DNA of 64,000 bases from Streptomyces sp. CB01201 (GCF_002803085.1 NZ_NNBJ01000024.1:1-64000); one strand, 5' to 3'; counted from the stretch's first letter, positions 48,834 to 57,974 are shown. Notes: generated from the sequence alone by a model not told the origin. Translations and numbers: made by a program.

Positions 48834-50335
48834 TGCCCCCATCCGAAGTACTGCATTCCCTGCTCGACGAAGCTGCGGCAGCCCACCCGGAGCAACTCGC
48901 CCTGAGCACCACCAAGGACTCCTGGACGTACGGCGACCTGGCCGCTGCCAGTATCGGCGCCGCCCACCAGCTGCGGGCCGCGGGCGTGCGCAGGGGCGAC
49001 CGTGTAGTGATCACTACACCCGACCCGGCCGCGGTGGCGATCGCCCTGCACGCTGCCTCCCGGGCCGGCGCACTGTTCAGCGTGCTGCACGACCAGGTCC
49101 GCGACCATCCGCTAGAACATGTGCTGACCGACTGCGAACCCACGGTGATGGTTACCGACGATCCCGGCGCCGCCGCCACCGCCGAAGTTCACGGCGTAAG
49201 GGTTCTGGATCCGGCAGCCCTGCGCCGGGCCGCGCCCACCAGCGAGCCGCTGCCCGAACCGCTCCCCGTGGACGGCGCCTGTCTCATCTACACCTCAGGC
49301 ACCACATCGCTGCCCAAAGCGGTCGTCAGCACCCACCAGCAGATGCTGTTCGCCGCCCGAGCCATCCAGAGCATGCTCGGCTACCGAGCCGACGACGTCA
49401 TCTACTGCCCGATGCCGCTCTCCTTCGACTACGGGCTCTACCAGCTGTTCCTCTCCTTCCTCGCCGGAGCCCGACTGCACATCGGCACTGTCGCCGAGGT
49501 CGGCCCCCCACTGCTGCGCAGCCTGGAGAGCAGCGGTGCCACAGTCCTCGCCTCGGTGCCCTCCGTCACCGACCGGCTGGCCTGGCTGGTGCGCCGCGCC
49601 CGCAGCACTCCCCCGCTGCGCCTGCTGACCAACACAGGCGCGGCCCTGGACCCGGGCACCGTCACCGCCCTTCGGGCAGCGATTCCCACGCTCAGCGTCC
49701 AGCTCATGTACGGGCTGACGGAGTGCAAGCGGACCACGATCATGCCCCCCGACGGGGACCTGGATCGGCCCGGTTCCTCCGGGCTAGCCCTACCCGGCAC
49801 GGAAGTTTTCGTCGTCGATGACGACGGGACCCGGTTGCCCCCTGGCGAGGTCGGCGAGTTCGTGGTGCGCGGCCCGAACGTCATGGCCGGCTACTGGCGC
49901 AGGCCCGAGCAGACCGCCGAACGGTTTCCCCGCACCGGAGGGCTTTTCCCCGAACTGCGCACAGGCGACTACGGCTGGCTCGACGAGGACGGCTACCTCT
50001 ACTTCAGCGGCCGCCGTGACGACCTCTACAAAGAACGCGGCTTCCGAGTCAGTGCCACCGAGGTCGAGAGCGCCGCCCGCCGCGTGGACGGTGTGATCGC
50101 CGCCGCTGTGCTCGCTCCGGGGCCCCGTACCGCCAACAAGGCTGTCCTGGCCGTGGTCACCGACCTGGCACCGCCCGACGTACTGGACAACATGCGCGGA
50201 CTCATTGAGGACTACAAGATCCCGCAGCGCTGCATTCCCGTTGAAGCGCTGCCCACCAACAACAACGGCAAGGTCGACCGGCACGCGCTCGCCGACCTGA
50301 TCAACAGCCCCGCACTGGCGACCCGGAAGGGATGA
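48833..50335 (+). CDS. AMP-forming acyl/amino acid ligase (ANL superfamily)
   Basis: 500 aa, ATG sharing its A with the previous TGA. Adenylation motifs: CLIYTSGTTSLPKAVVSTHQ (A3), PMPLSFDYGLYQLF, LMYGLTECKR (A5), ELRTGDYGWLDEDGYLYFSGRRDD (A7-A8) and NNNGKVDRHAL with the catalytic Lys (A10). It should adenylate a carboxylate and pass it to the phosphopantetheine thiol of the ACP encoded 7 bp downstream. The gene pair ligase plus free ACP is typical of amino-acid-loading starter units. Confidence 0.92.
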   Translation: MPPSEVLHSLLDEAAAAHPEQLALSTTKDSWTYGDLAAASIGAAHQLRAAGVRRGDRVVITTPDPAAVAIALHAASRAGALFSVLHDQVRDHPLEHVLTDCEPTVMVTDDPGAAATAEVHGVRVLDPAALRRAAPTSEPLPEPLPVDGACLIYTSGTTSLPKAVVSTHQQMLFAARAIQSMLGYRADDVIYCPMPLSFDYGLYQLFLSFLAGARLHIGTVAEVGPPLLRSLESSGATVLASVPSVTDRLAWLVRRARSTPPLRLLTNTGAALDPGTVTALRAAIPTLSVQLMYGLTECKRTTIMPPDGDLDRPGSSGLALPGTEVFVVDDDGTRLPPGEVGEFVVRGPNVMAGYWRRPEQTAERFPRTGGLFPELRTGDYGWLDEDGYLYFSGRRDDLYKERGFRVSATEVESAARRVDGVIAAAVLAPGPRTANKAVLAVVTDLAPPDVLDNMRGLIEDYKIPQRCIPVEALPTNNNGKVDRHALADLINSPALATRKG

Positions 50336-50342
50336 CCACCCC

Positions 50343-50606
50343 ATGAACCGCACCGATGTGACCACCGCCCTGGAGACCGCCCTCACCACTGTGTTGGACC
50401 GCCCCGTGACCGGACTGGAAGGCGAAACCCGGCTCTTCGACGACCTGCACCTCGACTCCACCACGATGCTGGAGATGCTGATGGAACTGGAGGACTCCCT
50501 CGGCCTGGAGGTCGACCCCGAGGAACTCGAAGCCGAAGACTTCGAAACCGTCGACACCTTCACCGCCTTCGCCCTTGCTCAGCTCTCCAACACCCAGGCC
50601 GCCTGA
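50343..50606 (+). CDS. stand-alone acyl carrier protein
   Basis: 87 aa, ATG at 50343. The phosphopantetheine attachment Ser lies in DDLHLDSTTMLEMLMELED (Ser ~40); otherwise the protein is the usual acidic four-helix ACP (pI low: LGLEVDPEELEAEDFETVDTF). It is the carrier for the ligase, decarboxylase and hotdog enzymes of the operon. Confidence 0.93.
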   Translation: MNRTDVTTALETALTTVLDRPVTGLEGETRLFDDLHLDSTTMLEMLMELEDSLGLEVDPEELEAEDFETVDTFTAFALAQLSNTQAA

Positions 50607-50644
50607 GCCGCACCCAAAACACTTCCACGAGAGGAAGAACTGAC

Positions 50645-51049
50645 ATGATCGTCCGTTCCTTCAAGGACATCGAGGGCACCGACCGCCACGTTCACGCATC
50701 CACCGGCACCTGGGAGAGCAAGCGCATCGTGCTCGCCAAGGAAGGCGTCGGATTCTCCCTGCACGAGACCACCGTGTACGCGGGCACCGAGACGTCCATG
50801 TGGTATGCCAACCACATCGAAGCCGTGCTGTGCACGGAGGGCGAGACCGAACTCACCAACGACGAGACCGGCGAGACACACCTCATCACGCCCGGCACCA
50901 TGTATCTCCTGGACGGGCACGAGAAGCACACCCTGCGCCCCAAGGTCGACTCGAAGTTCGTATGCGTCTTCAACCCGCCCGTCACCGGCCGCGAGGACCA
51001 CGACGCCAACGGTGTCTACCCCCTGCTCACCGAGGAGGCCAGCGCATGA
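50645..51049 (+). CDS. ectC: L-ectoine synthase-like cyclase (EctC family cupin)
   Basis: 134 aa, ATG at 50645 with AGAGGAAG upstream. Full-length EctC similarity: MIVRSFKDIEGTDRHVHAST, SKRIVLAKEGVGFSLHETTVYAGTETSMWYANHIEAVLC with the metal-binding Glu/His residues of the cupin, TPGTMYLLDGHEKHTLRP and VCVFNPPVTGREDHDANGVYP. EctC closes N-acetyl-diaminobutyrate to a tetrahydropyrimidine ring. It overlaps the EctA-like gene. In ordinary clusters the order is ectA-ectB-ectC; here order is reversed and ectB is absent. Confidence 0.92.
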   Translation: MIVRSFKDIEGTDRHVHASTGTWESKRIVLAKEGVGFSLHETTVYAGTETSMWYANHIEAVLCTEGETELTNDETGETHLITPGTMYLLDGHEKHTLRPKVDSKFVCVFNPPVTGREDHDANGVYPLLTEEASA

Positions 51050-51561
51050 CCACCGCCACCACCACGCGGGTACGCCACCAGTTCCGCACCCCGCGGGTCG
51101 AGGACGCCCACACACTCTGGCAGATGGTCGACCAGAGCGATGCCCTGGACAACAACAGCCCCTACTACTACGCGCTGTGGTGCAGGGACTTCGCCGCGAC
51201 ATCCCTCGTGGCCACCGTCGAGGACGACATAGTCGCCTTCCTCACCGGCTACTTCCGCCCGGATGAACCCGACACCTATCTGGTGTGGCAGGAAGCCACC
51301 AAGCCCTGCCACGGCATCCCATTCCTCGGCGTAAAGCTCTTCGAACGAGCCGCCGACCGCGCCGTGGAGCAGGGCGCCCGCTTCATCGAGGCCACGGTCT
51401 CTGCCGACAACAAGGCCATCATCATGGTCCTGAAGAAGGTCGCGAAGCGCTACAGCGCTGACGTGCACACCCAAATCCTCTTCCCCAGCGATCTTTTCCC
51501 CGGCGAACACCACGACGAGGTGCTCTACCGGATCGGGCCCCTCGCCCCACTGACGCCCTGA
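51046..51561 (+). CDS. ectA: diaminobutyrate acetyltransferase-like GNAT (EctA family)
   Basis: 171 aa, ATG overlapping the ectC stop (ATGA). EctA-specific blocks are present: FRTPRVEDAHTLWQMVDQS, LDNNSPYYYALWCRDFAATSLVA, VAFLTGYFRPDEPDTYLVWQ, and FIEATVSADNKAIIMVL. EctA transfers acetyl to the gamma-amino group of 2,4-diaminobutyrate. Whether this copy acts on the free acid or on an ACP-bound diamine is unknown. With ectC it should produce an N-acyl diamine ready for ring closure. Confidence 0.9.
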   Translation: MTTATTTRVRHQFRTPRVEDAHTLWQMVDQSDALDNNSPYYYALWCRDFAATSLVATVEDDIVAFLTGYFRPDEPDTYLVWQEATKPCHGIPFLGVKLFERAADRAVEQGARFIEATVSADNKAIIMVLKKVAKRYSADVHTQILFPSDLFPGEHHDEVLYRIGPLAPLTP

Positions 51562-51616
51562 GGGGCATTCCCGACAAGACCGCCCCTGTCCGGTGAGAAC
51601 GCCGCGCGCGTATCGC

Positions 51617-52603
51617 TCAGTTCGTTCCTCGGAACGTGTTGCGGTACGCGCGCGGCGACACCCCGAGCTGCTCCCGGAAGTGCTGACGCATAGCTGTCCC
51701 GGTCCCGAAACCGGTCCCCGACGCGATCTGGTCCACAGGCTCATCGGTCCGTTCCAGGAGGCGCCGCGCGTGCTGCAACCGCTGCTCCATGATCCAGCGC
51801 ATCGGTGTCGCTCCCGTCTCCAGCAGGAAGCGCCGGCTCAGTGTCCGCACACTCATCGACGCCTGCCGAGCCAGATCCTCCAACGACAGCGGCTCCCCCA
51901 GGTGACCGAGAGCGTAGGCGCGGGCGGCGGCTGTCGAACTGGTGCCGGGTTCGGGTACCGGCTGCTCGATGTACTGCGCCTGCCCGCCCTCCCGGTGCGG
52001 TGGCACGACGGTCCGCCGCGCGACGGTATTAGCCACCTCGGCCCCGTGGTCGCTCCGGATCATGTGCAGGCACAGATCGATGCCGGCGGCCACTCCCGCG
52101 GACGTGAGAACACCCCGATCATCCGTGTACAGCACATTGGGATCCACGTCCACCTCTGGGTACAAGGCCCGCAGCTCGTCGCACGACTTCCAATGCGTCG
52201 TCGCCCTCCGCCCCGCCAACACCCCGGCAGCCGCCAGCACGAACGACCCGGTACAGATCGAAGCCACCCGAGCCCCAGCCGGGATGCGGGCCAGCGCCCG
52301 GCGCACCGGTAGCGCCAACCGCCCCCGTTCCTGCGGCTCGTAATCCTCGGCGGCAGCCGGTACGAGCACCGTGTCAGCGTCCTCCAGCGCCCGCGGCCCA
52401 TGGGCGACGTTCACCGTGAAGTCCGCGTCGGTGGTGAGCTCACCAGGCTCCGCCGCACAGGTCACCACCGAATACAGCGGCCGTCCGTCGGCTCCGACGG
52501 CCGTCCCGAATAAGCGGTGGACGATGCCCAGCTCCATCGGCAGCAGCCCCGGACGGACCAGGGTGACCACCCGATGCGGCGCTCGCTCACTTGCCTCAAC
52601 CAT
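51617..52603 (-). CDS. GlxA-type AraC regulator (DJ-1/PfpI domain plus HTH)
   Basis: 328 aa. Residues ~10-170 are a DJ-1/PfpI-like domain (RVVTLVRPGLLPMELGIVHR, ASICTGSFVLAAAGVLAGRRATTHW with the nucleophile-elbow Cys, VLYTDDRGVLTSAGVAAGIDLCLH). Residues ~225-328 are two AraC helix-turn-helix units (LSLEDLARQASMSVRTLSRRF; VDQIASGTGFGTGTAMRQHF). Divergent from the MFS gene and convergent with ectA, so it probably controls this operon or exporter. Confidence 0.92.
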   Translation of the reverse strand: MVEASERAPHRVVTLVRPGLLPMELGIVHRLFGTAVGADGRPLYSVVTCAAEPGELTTDADFTVNVAHGPRALEDADTVLVPAAAEDYEPQERGRLALPVRRALARIPAGARVASICTGSFVLAAAGVLAGRRATTHWKSCDELRALYPEVDVDPNVLYTDDRGVLTSAGVAAGIDLCLHMIRSDHGAEVANTVARRTVVPPHREGGQAQYIEQPVPEPGTSSTAAARAYALGHLGEPLSLEDLARQASMSVRTLSRRFLLETGATPMRWIMEQRLQHARRLLERTDEPVDQIASGTGFGTGTAMRQHFREQLGVSPRAYRNTFRGTN

Positions 52604-52675
52604 GGCCAGATTCTTTCACTTTGCGACCAGCTGGCCAGTGGTCGGGAGTTGCCTCACCCACAAAGGATGGAACAC

Positions 52676-54013
52676 ATGGAACAAGCGACCACCCGACACC
52701 TCCAACCGCCTCAGAACCCTGCTGATCGCTCATCAGCGGATCCGCGGCCTGGCGCTACAGGTCGCCGGGCCTGGTGGGTGGCCGCCGTGGCGGCCCTCGC
52801 CATCGTCGTCGCCGGAGCCTTCTCCACAATGCCCGGCATCCTCCAGAACCCCCTTCAGCAGGAGTTCCACTGGTCGCGCGGCACCATCGGCGTCGCCTCC
52901 TCGGTGAACATGGTCCTGTACGGACTCACCGCCCCGTTCGCCGCAGCCCTCATGGACCGCTTCGGTATCCGCCGCGTGGTGGTTGCAGCCCTGACCACGG
53001 TCGCGGCCGGCTCTCTGCTCACCACGGTAATGAGCGCCTCCTGGCACTTCACCCTCTTCTGGGGGCTCCTGATCGGACTCGGCACCGGCTCCATGGCCAT
53101 GGCATTCGGAGCCACCGTCACCAACCGCTGGTTCACCACCCGGCGGGGACTGGTCACCGGCATCCTCTCCTCGGGCAGCGTCTTCGGGCAGATGGTGTTC
53201 CTGCCCGCCCTCTCATGGACCATCGACCACTACAACTGGCGCCCCGCCTTGGTCACCCTCGCGCTCGCCGCGCTGGCCGTAGCCCCTCTCGTATGGCTGA
53301 TCCTGCGCGACCACCCCGCCGACATCGGCCAAAGCCCCTACGGAAGCGATAAGTTCGTCCCCAAGCCGCCACCTGTCACGGGCGCCGCCCGTCGCACTCT
53401 CGTCGTGCTCCGCGACTCCGTACGCACCACGCCCTTCTGGCTGCTCGCCAGCGCCTTCGCGATCTGCGGGGCAACCACCAACGGGATCATGTGGACGCAC
53501 TTCACCCCGGCAGCCCACGACCACGGCATGGCCGTCACCACCGCGTCGACCCTGCTCGCCCTCATCGGCATCTTCAACGTCGTGGGCACGGTCGCCTCCG
53601 GCTGGCTCACCGACCGCATGGACGCCCGCCGCCTGCTCGCCATCTACTTCACGCTGCGTGGCCTCCTCCTTGTACTGCTCCCCCTGATGATGGCCGCCAC
53701 CGTCAACCCGGCCATGATGGTCTTCGTCGTCGCCTTCGGCCTTCTCGACCTTGCCACCGTGCCACCCGTCATCGCTCTGTGCCGAACCTTCTACGGTGAC
53801 GACAGCGCCATCGTCTTCGGCTGGGTCAACGCGGCCCACCAGATCGGCGCCGCCCTGGCCGCCTTCCTCGGCGGCGTCGCACGCGACACCTTCGGCAGCT
53901 ACGACATGGTCTGGCTGGCCCTCGGCGCCACCTGCGCCGGCGCCGCACTTGTCTCCCTCCTCATCCGCACAACCCCCGCCACCCCGGTCCACGAGACGCA
54001 ACCATCCCAGTAG
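52676..54013 (+). CDS. MFS transporter, candidate exporter of the cluster product
   Basis: 445 aa from the ATG at 52676 (AAAGGATG ahead; ATG at 52667 also possible). Twelve membrane segments; motif A-like after TM2 (ALMDRFGIRRVVVAAL) and LTDRMDARRLLAIY after TM8. Looks like the OFA/oxalate-formate or NNP-like MFS branch (TRRGLVTGILSSGSVFGQMVFLP; VNAAHQIGAALAAFLGG). It diverges from the AraC regulator and ends in a strong hairpin. Most likely exports the cyclic product or imports its precursor. Confidence 0.9.
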   Translation: MEQATTRHLQPPQNPADRSSADPRPGATGRRAWWVAAVAALAIVVAGAFSTMPGILQNPLQQEFHWSRGTIGVASSVNMVLYGLTAPFAAALMDRFGIRRVVVAALTTVAAGSLLTTVMSASWHFTLFWGLLIGLGTGSMAMAFGATVTNRWFTTRRGLVTGILSSGSVFGQMVFLPALSWTIDHYNWRPALVTLALAALAVAPLVWLILRDHPADIGQSPYGSDKFVPKPPPVTGAARRTLVVLRDSVRTTPFWLLASAFAICGATTNGIMWTHFTPAAHDHGMAVTTASTLLALIGIFNVVGTVASGWLTDRMDARRLLAIYFTLRGLLLVLLPLMMAATVNPAMMVFVVAFGLLDLATVPPVIALCRTFYGDDSAIVFGWVNAAHQIGAALAAFLGGVARDTFGSYDMVWLALGATCAGAALVSLLIRTTPATPVHETQPSQ

Positions 54014-54030
54014 CCTCGCCACCCCTCACG

Positions 54031-54068
54031 CATGTTGTCCGGGACGCTCAAGCGCCCCGGACAACATG
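54031..54068 (+). terminator. hairpin terminator after the MFS gene
   Basis: Perfect 13-bp stem (54031-54043 with 54056-54068), 12-base loop, 17 bases after the stop. Confidence 0.8.
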
Positions 54069-54266
54069 GTCTTCACCCACATCTGAGGCCCGGAGCAGAG
54101 CCTGGATATCAAGCCGGACGCCGTCTGCACCGCTGCCCGGGATGGGTGGCTTGGCAACCTCTGCCCGGATGGAACGGTTTCGATCGAGGCAGACGTTCAT
54201 GTGCAGCGCGAAGCCGCCGTACATCTCCTTATCTGGACACCTTTGAGTGATGCCTGAACCAGCGCC

Positions 54267-54510
54267 GTGGCGATCGAGGTGCGGGATTCGTTGAGCCGTC
54301 TGAGCGCAGGGTTGGGGAGGCCGGTGGGTCGACGGCGATGGCGAGCTGTGGTCGCGGCGGCCTGCCGGTTCCTGGATCATCTGATTGACCGGGGGTTCTC
54401 GCCGCACACGATCTGCGCGTACGCGTACGACCTGCGGCGCCTGTTCACCTTTCTTCACTGCACCAAGCAAGCCGACACGCCGACGGTCGGGGCTGGCGCC
54501 TTGGACGACC
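54267..54510 (+). pseudogene. tyrosine recombinase N-terminal fragment
   Basis: About 75 residues from a GTG: after a short basic start, VVAAACRFLDHLIDRGFSPHTICAYAYDLRRLFTFL is the SAM-like core-binding domain of Streptomyces tyrosine recombinases. Past ~54500 the frame no longer resembles the family, so the catalytic domain is gone. Confidence 0.7.
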
Positions 54511-54772
54511 TCTACTGCGACAGCGGTACTACGACGCGCGGAAAGGGCTCAGGGGCACGAACGCTCCCTTCGCCCCGCCACTGCCTCCGCCGAAGCCCGG
54601 TGTGCAGCCCGAGCCAGCTCAGGCAACGCCCTGTCATGCGGATGAGCTTGTATTGGCAGTGTGTGTTGGGGTTCGTGCCTTCAACTCCGTAGCTGACGGA
54701 ACGTGAGGCCCCTTGACCTGACACTCACCTGAGACTCGGATCTTTCGGCAGACCGGTCACTCATGGTGCCGG

Positions 54773-55618
54773 TCAGGCCGCGCCGCCGAGTGTCGGCCAG
54801 GCCCTGTCGTCGGCGGCCAGCCATGGCTCGTTCGCAGCGGCGGTGGGGGTTGTGCCGGTGAACGCCCGGACGTCGTGGTGGAGGTGGGACTGGTCGGCAT
54901 AGCCGCCATCCGCTGCCACCCGCGCGGGGGTGTTCCCGCGGACCAGGCCGTGGATGGCGTGATCGAATCGGACCAGCATGGCGGCACGTTTGGGTGTCAG
55001 GCCGATCTGCGAGCCGAAGCGTGACCACATGCGCTGGCGGCTCCACCCGGTCCGGGCCGCGAGATCGCTCACGCGGGCTCGGCCGTGGCTGGCGACGATC
55101 TGGCGCCAGGCCCAGGCCACCTCGGGATCGACCGGCCTGCCTGCACGGAGCCGGGTAAGCAGTTCTGTGTCGATCAGCGCGAAGCGCTCCGGCCAGGTTC
55201 GCGCATGGTGAAGCCGCTCCCGCAGGCGCGGCGTGTCGCGGCCCCACAGCTCGTCGAGCGCGATGATGCTCCCGCTCAACTCCGCGAGCGGGAGCCCGAG
55301 CACGGGGTGCGCGACAAGCGGAGACAGGCGCATCTGCACACACTCGACGCCCTCGGCGCGCACCTGGAACGCGCTGAAGGCGAGCCCGGCGGCCAGGCTC
55401 TCCGACCGCAATTGGCCGGACGCGCCGTAGATGTCGAATGGGCGGTCGCCGAACTCGACGGCCACGGTGACGGCCGGGTGGGGGATGGCTCGTAGTTCGA
55501 TCGGGCTGTCGCCGCGAATGCGGAATCCGGCCATGTCGACACCGGGCAGCGCGGCTGCCCGCGATGCTCGCGCGATCTCCCAGTCAGCGGTGGAATCTGC
55601 CTTCCAGTGAACTGGTAG
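54773..55618 (-). CDS. AraC-family regulator
   Basis: 281 aa from a GTG at 55618; the frame also stays open to a TTG at 55687. The C-terminal region has the AraC DNA-binding domain: VSDLAARTGWSRQRMWSRFGSQIGLTPKRAAMLVRFDHAIHGL, then VAADGGYADQSHLHHDVRAFTG. The N-terminal ~180 residues resemble DUF6597-type sensing domains. Divergent from the neighbouring hydrolase gene, which it may regulate. Confidence 0.82.
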   Translation of the reverse strand, partial: LPVHWKADSTADWEIARASRAAALPGVDMAGFRIRGDSPIELRAIPHPAVTVAVEFGDRPFDIYGASGQLRSESLAAGLAFSAFQVRAEGVECVQMRLSPLVAHPVLGLPLAELSGSIIALDELWGRDTPRLRERLHHARTWPERFALIDTELLTRLRAGRPVDPEVAWAWRQIVASHGRARVSDLAARTGWSRQRMWSRFGSQIGLTPKRAAMLVRFDHAIHGLVRGNTPARVAADGGYADQSHLHHDVRAFTGTTPTAAANEPWLAADDRAWPTLGGAA

Positions 55619-55748
55619 CACGTCTCGACTGTACGAGCGGCTCGACGGTGGGGTCAACCAACGTGCGAGGCACGGACATTTCTCCAAGACGCGCCGCGTT
55701 GGCTACCGGCAGGGTGAGGGCACCACCGACCGAACCGACGGAGGAGCC

Positions 55749-56750
55749 ATGGACGAGACGACCACCCCGCAAGGCCAACACGCCCACAGCCGCGCAGACT
55801 TGGCGCCGAGCACCCCGCGCGGATGGCGGGCGTGGAGTCGACGGCGGCGGATCACGCTGCTGACCGTCGGCGTGCTCGCCATCCTCCTCGCGTGGAACAC
55901 GGTGTCCGTGCGCACGGGGACAACCGAAGCCTCCGGCGCGCAGATCGTGCGCCTTCCCGGCGGGGACATCCACGTCGTGCAGAGCGGGCCGACCGACGCA
56001 CCCACGGTGGTGCTCCTGCACGGCCTGGCTGGCTCGACGGCATGGTGGGACCCGGTGCTGCCGGCCATGCGCGACCTGCACGTGGTGCGGGTGGACCTGC
56101 TCGGGCACGGCACATCGGCTAAACCGGCCGATGGCTACGGCATCCCGGAGCAGGCACGCCGGGCCGGGGCCGTACTCGACAAGCTCGGGGTGCGCCGCGC
56201 GACCGTCGTCGGGCATTCGACCGGCGGCGCCGTAGCCACGTCGCTGGCCGAACAGCGCCGCGACCTGGTGGCGGCGATCACGCTGATCGACACCGGCCCG
56301 CGGTTGGACGCGTTCCTCGGCGACAGCTTCGCCGGCCGCCTGCTGACCACGCCGGTGGTAGGGGAGTTGCTCTGGCGGCTGCGCACCGACGGCATGATCC
56401 GCGACGCGGCGAGCACCGCGTTCACCCGCAAGGTGCGGATCCCCGACCAGATGATCGCCGATGTCAAGGGCATGACCTACCGCAGCCTCACCGCGACCGA
56501 AGAGGCGTCCACCGCGTACCTGAAAGAACGGCCCATCCCCGACCGACTCGCCGGCCTCGAACTGCCCACCCTGGTGATCTTCGGCTCCCAGGACCGGCGA
56601 TGGCAGCCGACCTCCGCCCAGGACTACCGCCGAGTCCCCCACGCCCGGATCGAGATCCTCGACGGCGTCGGCCACACACCCATGTTCGAAGCCCCCGACA
56701 CCACAGGAGCCCTCCTGCATGGCTTCGCCGTGGAAACCGCGCCACGCTGA
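55749..56750 (+). CDS. membrane-anchored alpha/beta hydrolase
   Basis: 333 aa, ATG at 55749. A basic stretch and one membrane helix (RRITLLTVGVLAILLAWNTV, ~33-52) anchor the protein. The hydrolase domain starts VRLPGGDIHVVQSGP, with oxyanion HGLAGST, nucleophile VVGHSTGGAVATS and catalytic His in DGVGHTPMFEAP; an acid residue lies in FGSQDRRWQP. Extracellular orientation is likely. Family spans esterases, haloperoxidases and epoxide hydrolases; the substrate is unknown. Divergent AraC gene may control it. Confidence 0.88.
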   Translation: MDETTTPQGQHAHSRADLAPSTPRGWRAWSRRRRITLLTVGVLAILLAWNTVSVRTGTTEASGAQIVRLPGGDIHVVQSGPTDAPTVVLLHGLAGSTAWWDPVLPAMRDLHVVRVDLLGHGTSAKPADGYGIPEQARRAGAVLDKLGVRRATVVGHSTGGAVATSLAEQRRDLVAAITLIDTGPRLDAFLGDSFAGRLLTTPVVGELLWRLRTDGMIRDAASTAFTRKVRIPDQMIADVKGMTYRSLTATEEASTAYLKERPIPDRLAGLELPTLVIFGSQDRRWQPTSAQDYRRVPHARIEILDGVGHTPMFEAPDTTGALLHGFAVETAPR

Positions 56751-56907
56751 CCCGGCATCACCACTCATCTACCGCAGCCGCCGCGCCCGGCGCAGCCCGA
56801 CATCAACGGCAACGCCCTCTCGTACCGCATCGTGCGCGTTTGCTAACGGCATCACCTGGATCGCCACCGCTGCCGGCGCGGTGGCGATGCCAGTTGTCAT
56901 CAGAGGG

Positions 56908-57419
56908 TCACGACCCTGGGGGCCGGAGACCCGGCATGCCGAGGTTGACCGGTGCGATGCGAGCCAGCCGCTGGCTTTCTTGGCGTTTTTGACGGAGGAA
57001 GGACAGGGTGAGGTCGATGCCTTCGATCTCACCGCACCACCCCTCTGCTTCGGCTCGGGCCCGGCGGGCCAGAAGGTCGACTTCGATCTCGTCGAGGCGG
57101 AGCAGCATCTTCGGGTTAATGTTGATCATGGGACATCTCAGACAGGAGTGCTCATGCTGGCAAGGTGTCGAGTAGGGGCGGGCGCATCCTCCCAACTCGA
57201 CTTTTCGCTGGTCGAAGTGCTCCTCGAAGCCGAGCCATTCGGGTTCGGTGACCGGCCGGTACTCGTCTGTTGGCCTGGCTTGGCGGCGCCGGTCGAGAAA
57301 TCCCTGATAGTGCCGGACGACGTCCTCGTTGAAGACGGCGACGTAACCACGAGTCGTTTGAAGATTCAAATGTCCGAGTAGAGCTGCTCCGATGTGGATC
57401 GGGAGCCCGCTGTTCACTA
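56908..57419 (-). pseudogene. tyrosine recombinase, C-terminal fragment cut by IS630-type element
   Basis: From the IS boundary leftward: LVNSGLPIHIGAALLGHLNL with the catalytic GH of the recombinase box, TTRGYVAVFNEDVVRHYQ with the Tyr nucleophile, a long C-terminal tail (HFDQRKVELGGCARPYSTPC, EHSCLRCPMI) with four Cys, and EGIDLTLSFLRQKR. This is the end of an integrase usually ~450 aa. The 5' part was displaced by the element starting at 57420, which entered at a TA in a CTA leucine codon (57418-57419). Confidence 0.85.
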
Positions 57420-57443
57420 GTGCCGCATCAGGCAACGTTCGCC
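57420..57443. repeat. left terminal inverted repeat, 24 bp
   Basis: Identical in all 24 positions to the reverse complement of 59092-59115. Begins GTGCCGCATC and contains AACGTT. Confidence 0.9.
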
Positions 57444-57493
57444 TCGGTCTTGCCGGTCGCGTGCGGATCGCAGGAGGCACGTAATCTCGCGGG

Positions 57494-57877
57494 ATGCACT
57501 CGCATCTGAGCTTCGAGAACCCTCCCGCGTTGCCTCACGAGGTGGTGGTTGAGGCGTTGGAGCGGGCCTTGTGTGACCGCTCTGCAGAGGGCGAGGCGGC
57601 GAGCGTCCTGGTCGGGAGCGCGTTGAACGACGACGATCGGGAGTTCGTCGAGAACTGGTGCACGGAGGTCGGAACGCGGGCTGTGCCGGGTAGTCGTCTG
57701 CTCGGGCTGGCGGGCCTGTGCCTGGGGCATACGGCTCGACGCTTCGGGCGTCTCGGCGATGAAGCCCTGGCGCTGGCGGAGGCGCTGGCGGTGCGGGCGG
57801 AGGCGGATCCGTCGGATGTGGACGGTCGGGCTCTGGATGGCTTTGACGACATCCGGAGCTTCCTGCATCTGTGGTGA
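57494..57877 (+). CDS. passenger gene inside the IS630-type element
   Basis: 127 aa, ATG at 57494 with AGGAGG 15 bases upstream. All-helical, acidic protein: LPHEVVVEALERALCDRSAEGEAASVLVGSALNDDD, then LLGLAGLCLGHTARRFGRLG and GFDDIRSFLHLW. The pattern is that of HEAT-like immunity-type proteins but no family can be named. Being between the inverted repeats, it could be transposed with the element. Confidence 0.7.
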   Translation: MHSHLSFENPPALPHEVVVEALERALCDRSAEGEAASVLVGSALNDDDREFVENWCTEVGTRAVPGSRLLGLAGLCLGHTARRFGRLGDEALALAEALAVRAEADPSDVDGRALDGFDDIRSFLHLW

Positions 57878-57974
57878 GGCTGGTCGCTGCGGCGGGGGTT
57901 GGGCAGCGTTTGCTCGCTCGTGGCGAGTCGCCCGGTTACGGTGATCGGTAGCTCCGGGTGGTCAGAATGATCAC

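Noticed and set aside
50645..51561. Ordinary ectoine biosynthesis operon
   Set aside because: EctB is absent, gene order is reversed, and ACP, ligase, AcpS, decarboxylase and a hotdog enzyme are interleaved.
54100..54266. Minus-strand open frame ending near 54100 as the tail of a transposase
   Set aside because: No recognisable motif and no boundary repeats; left unannotated.
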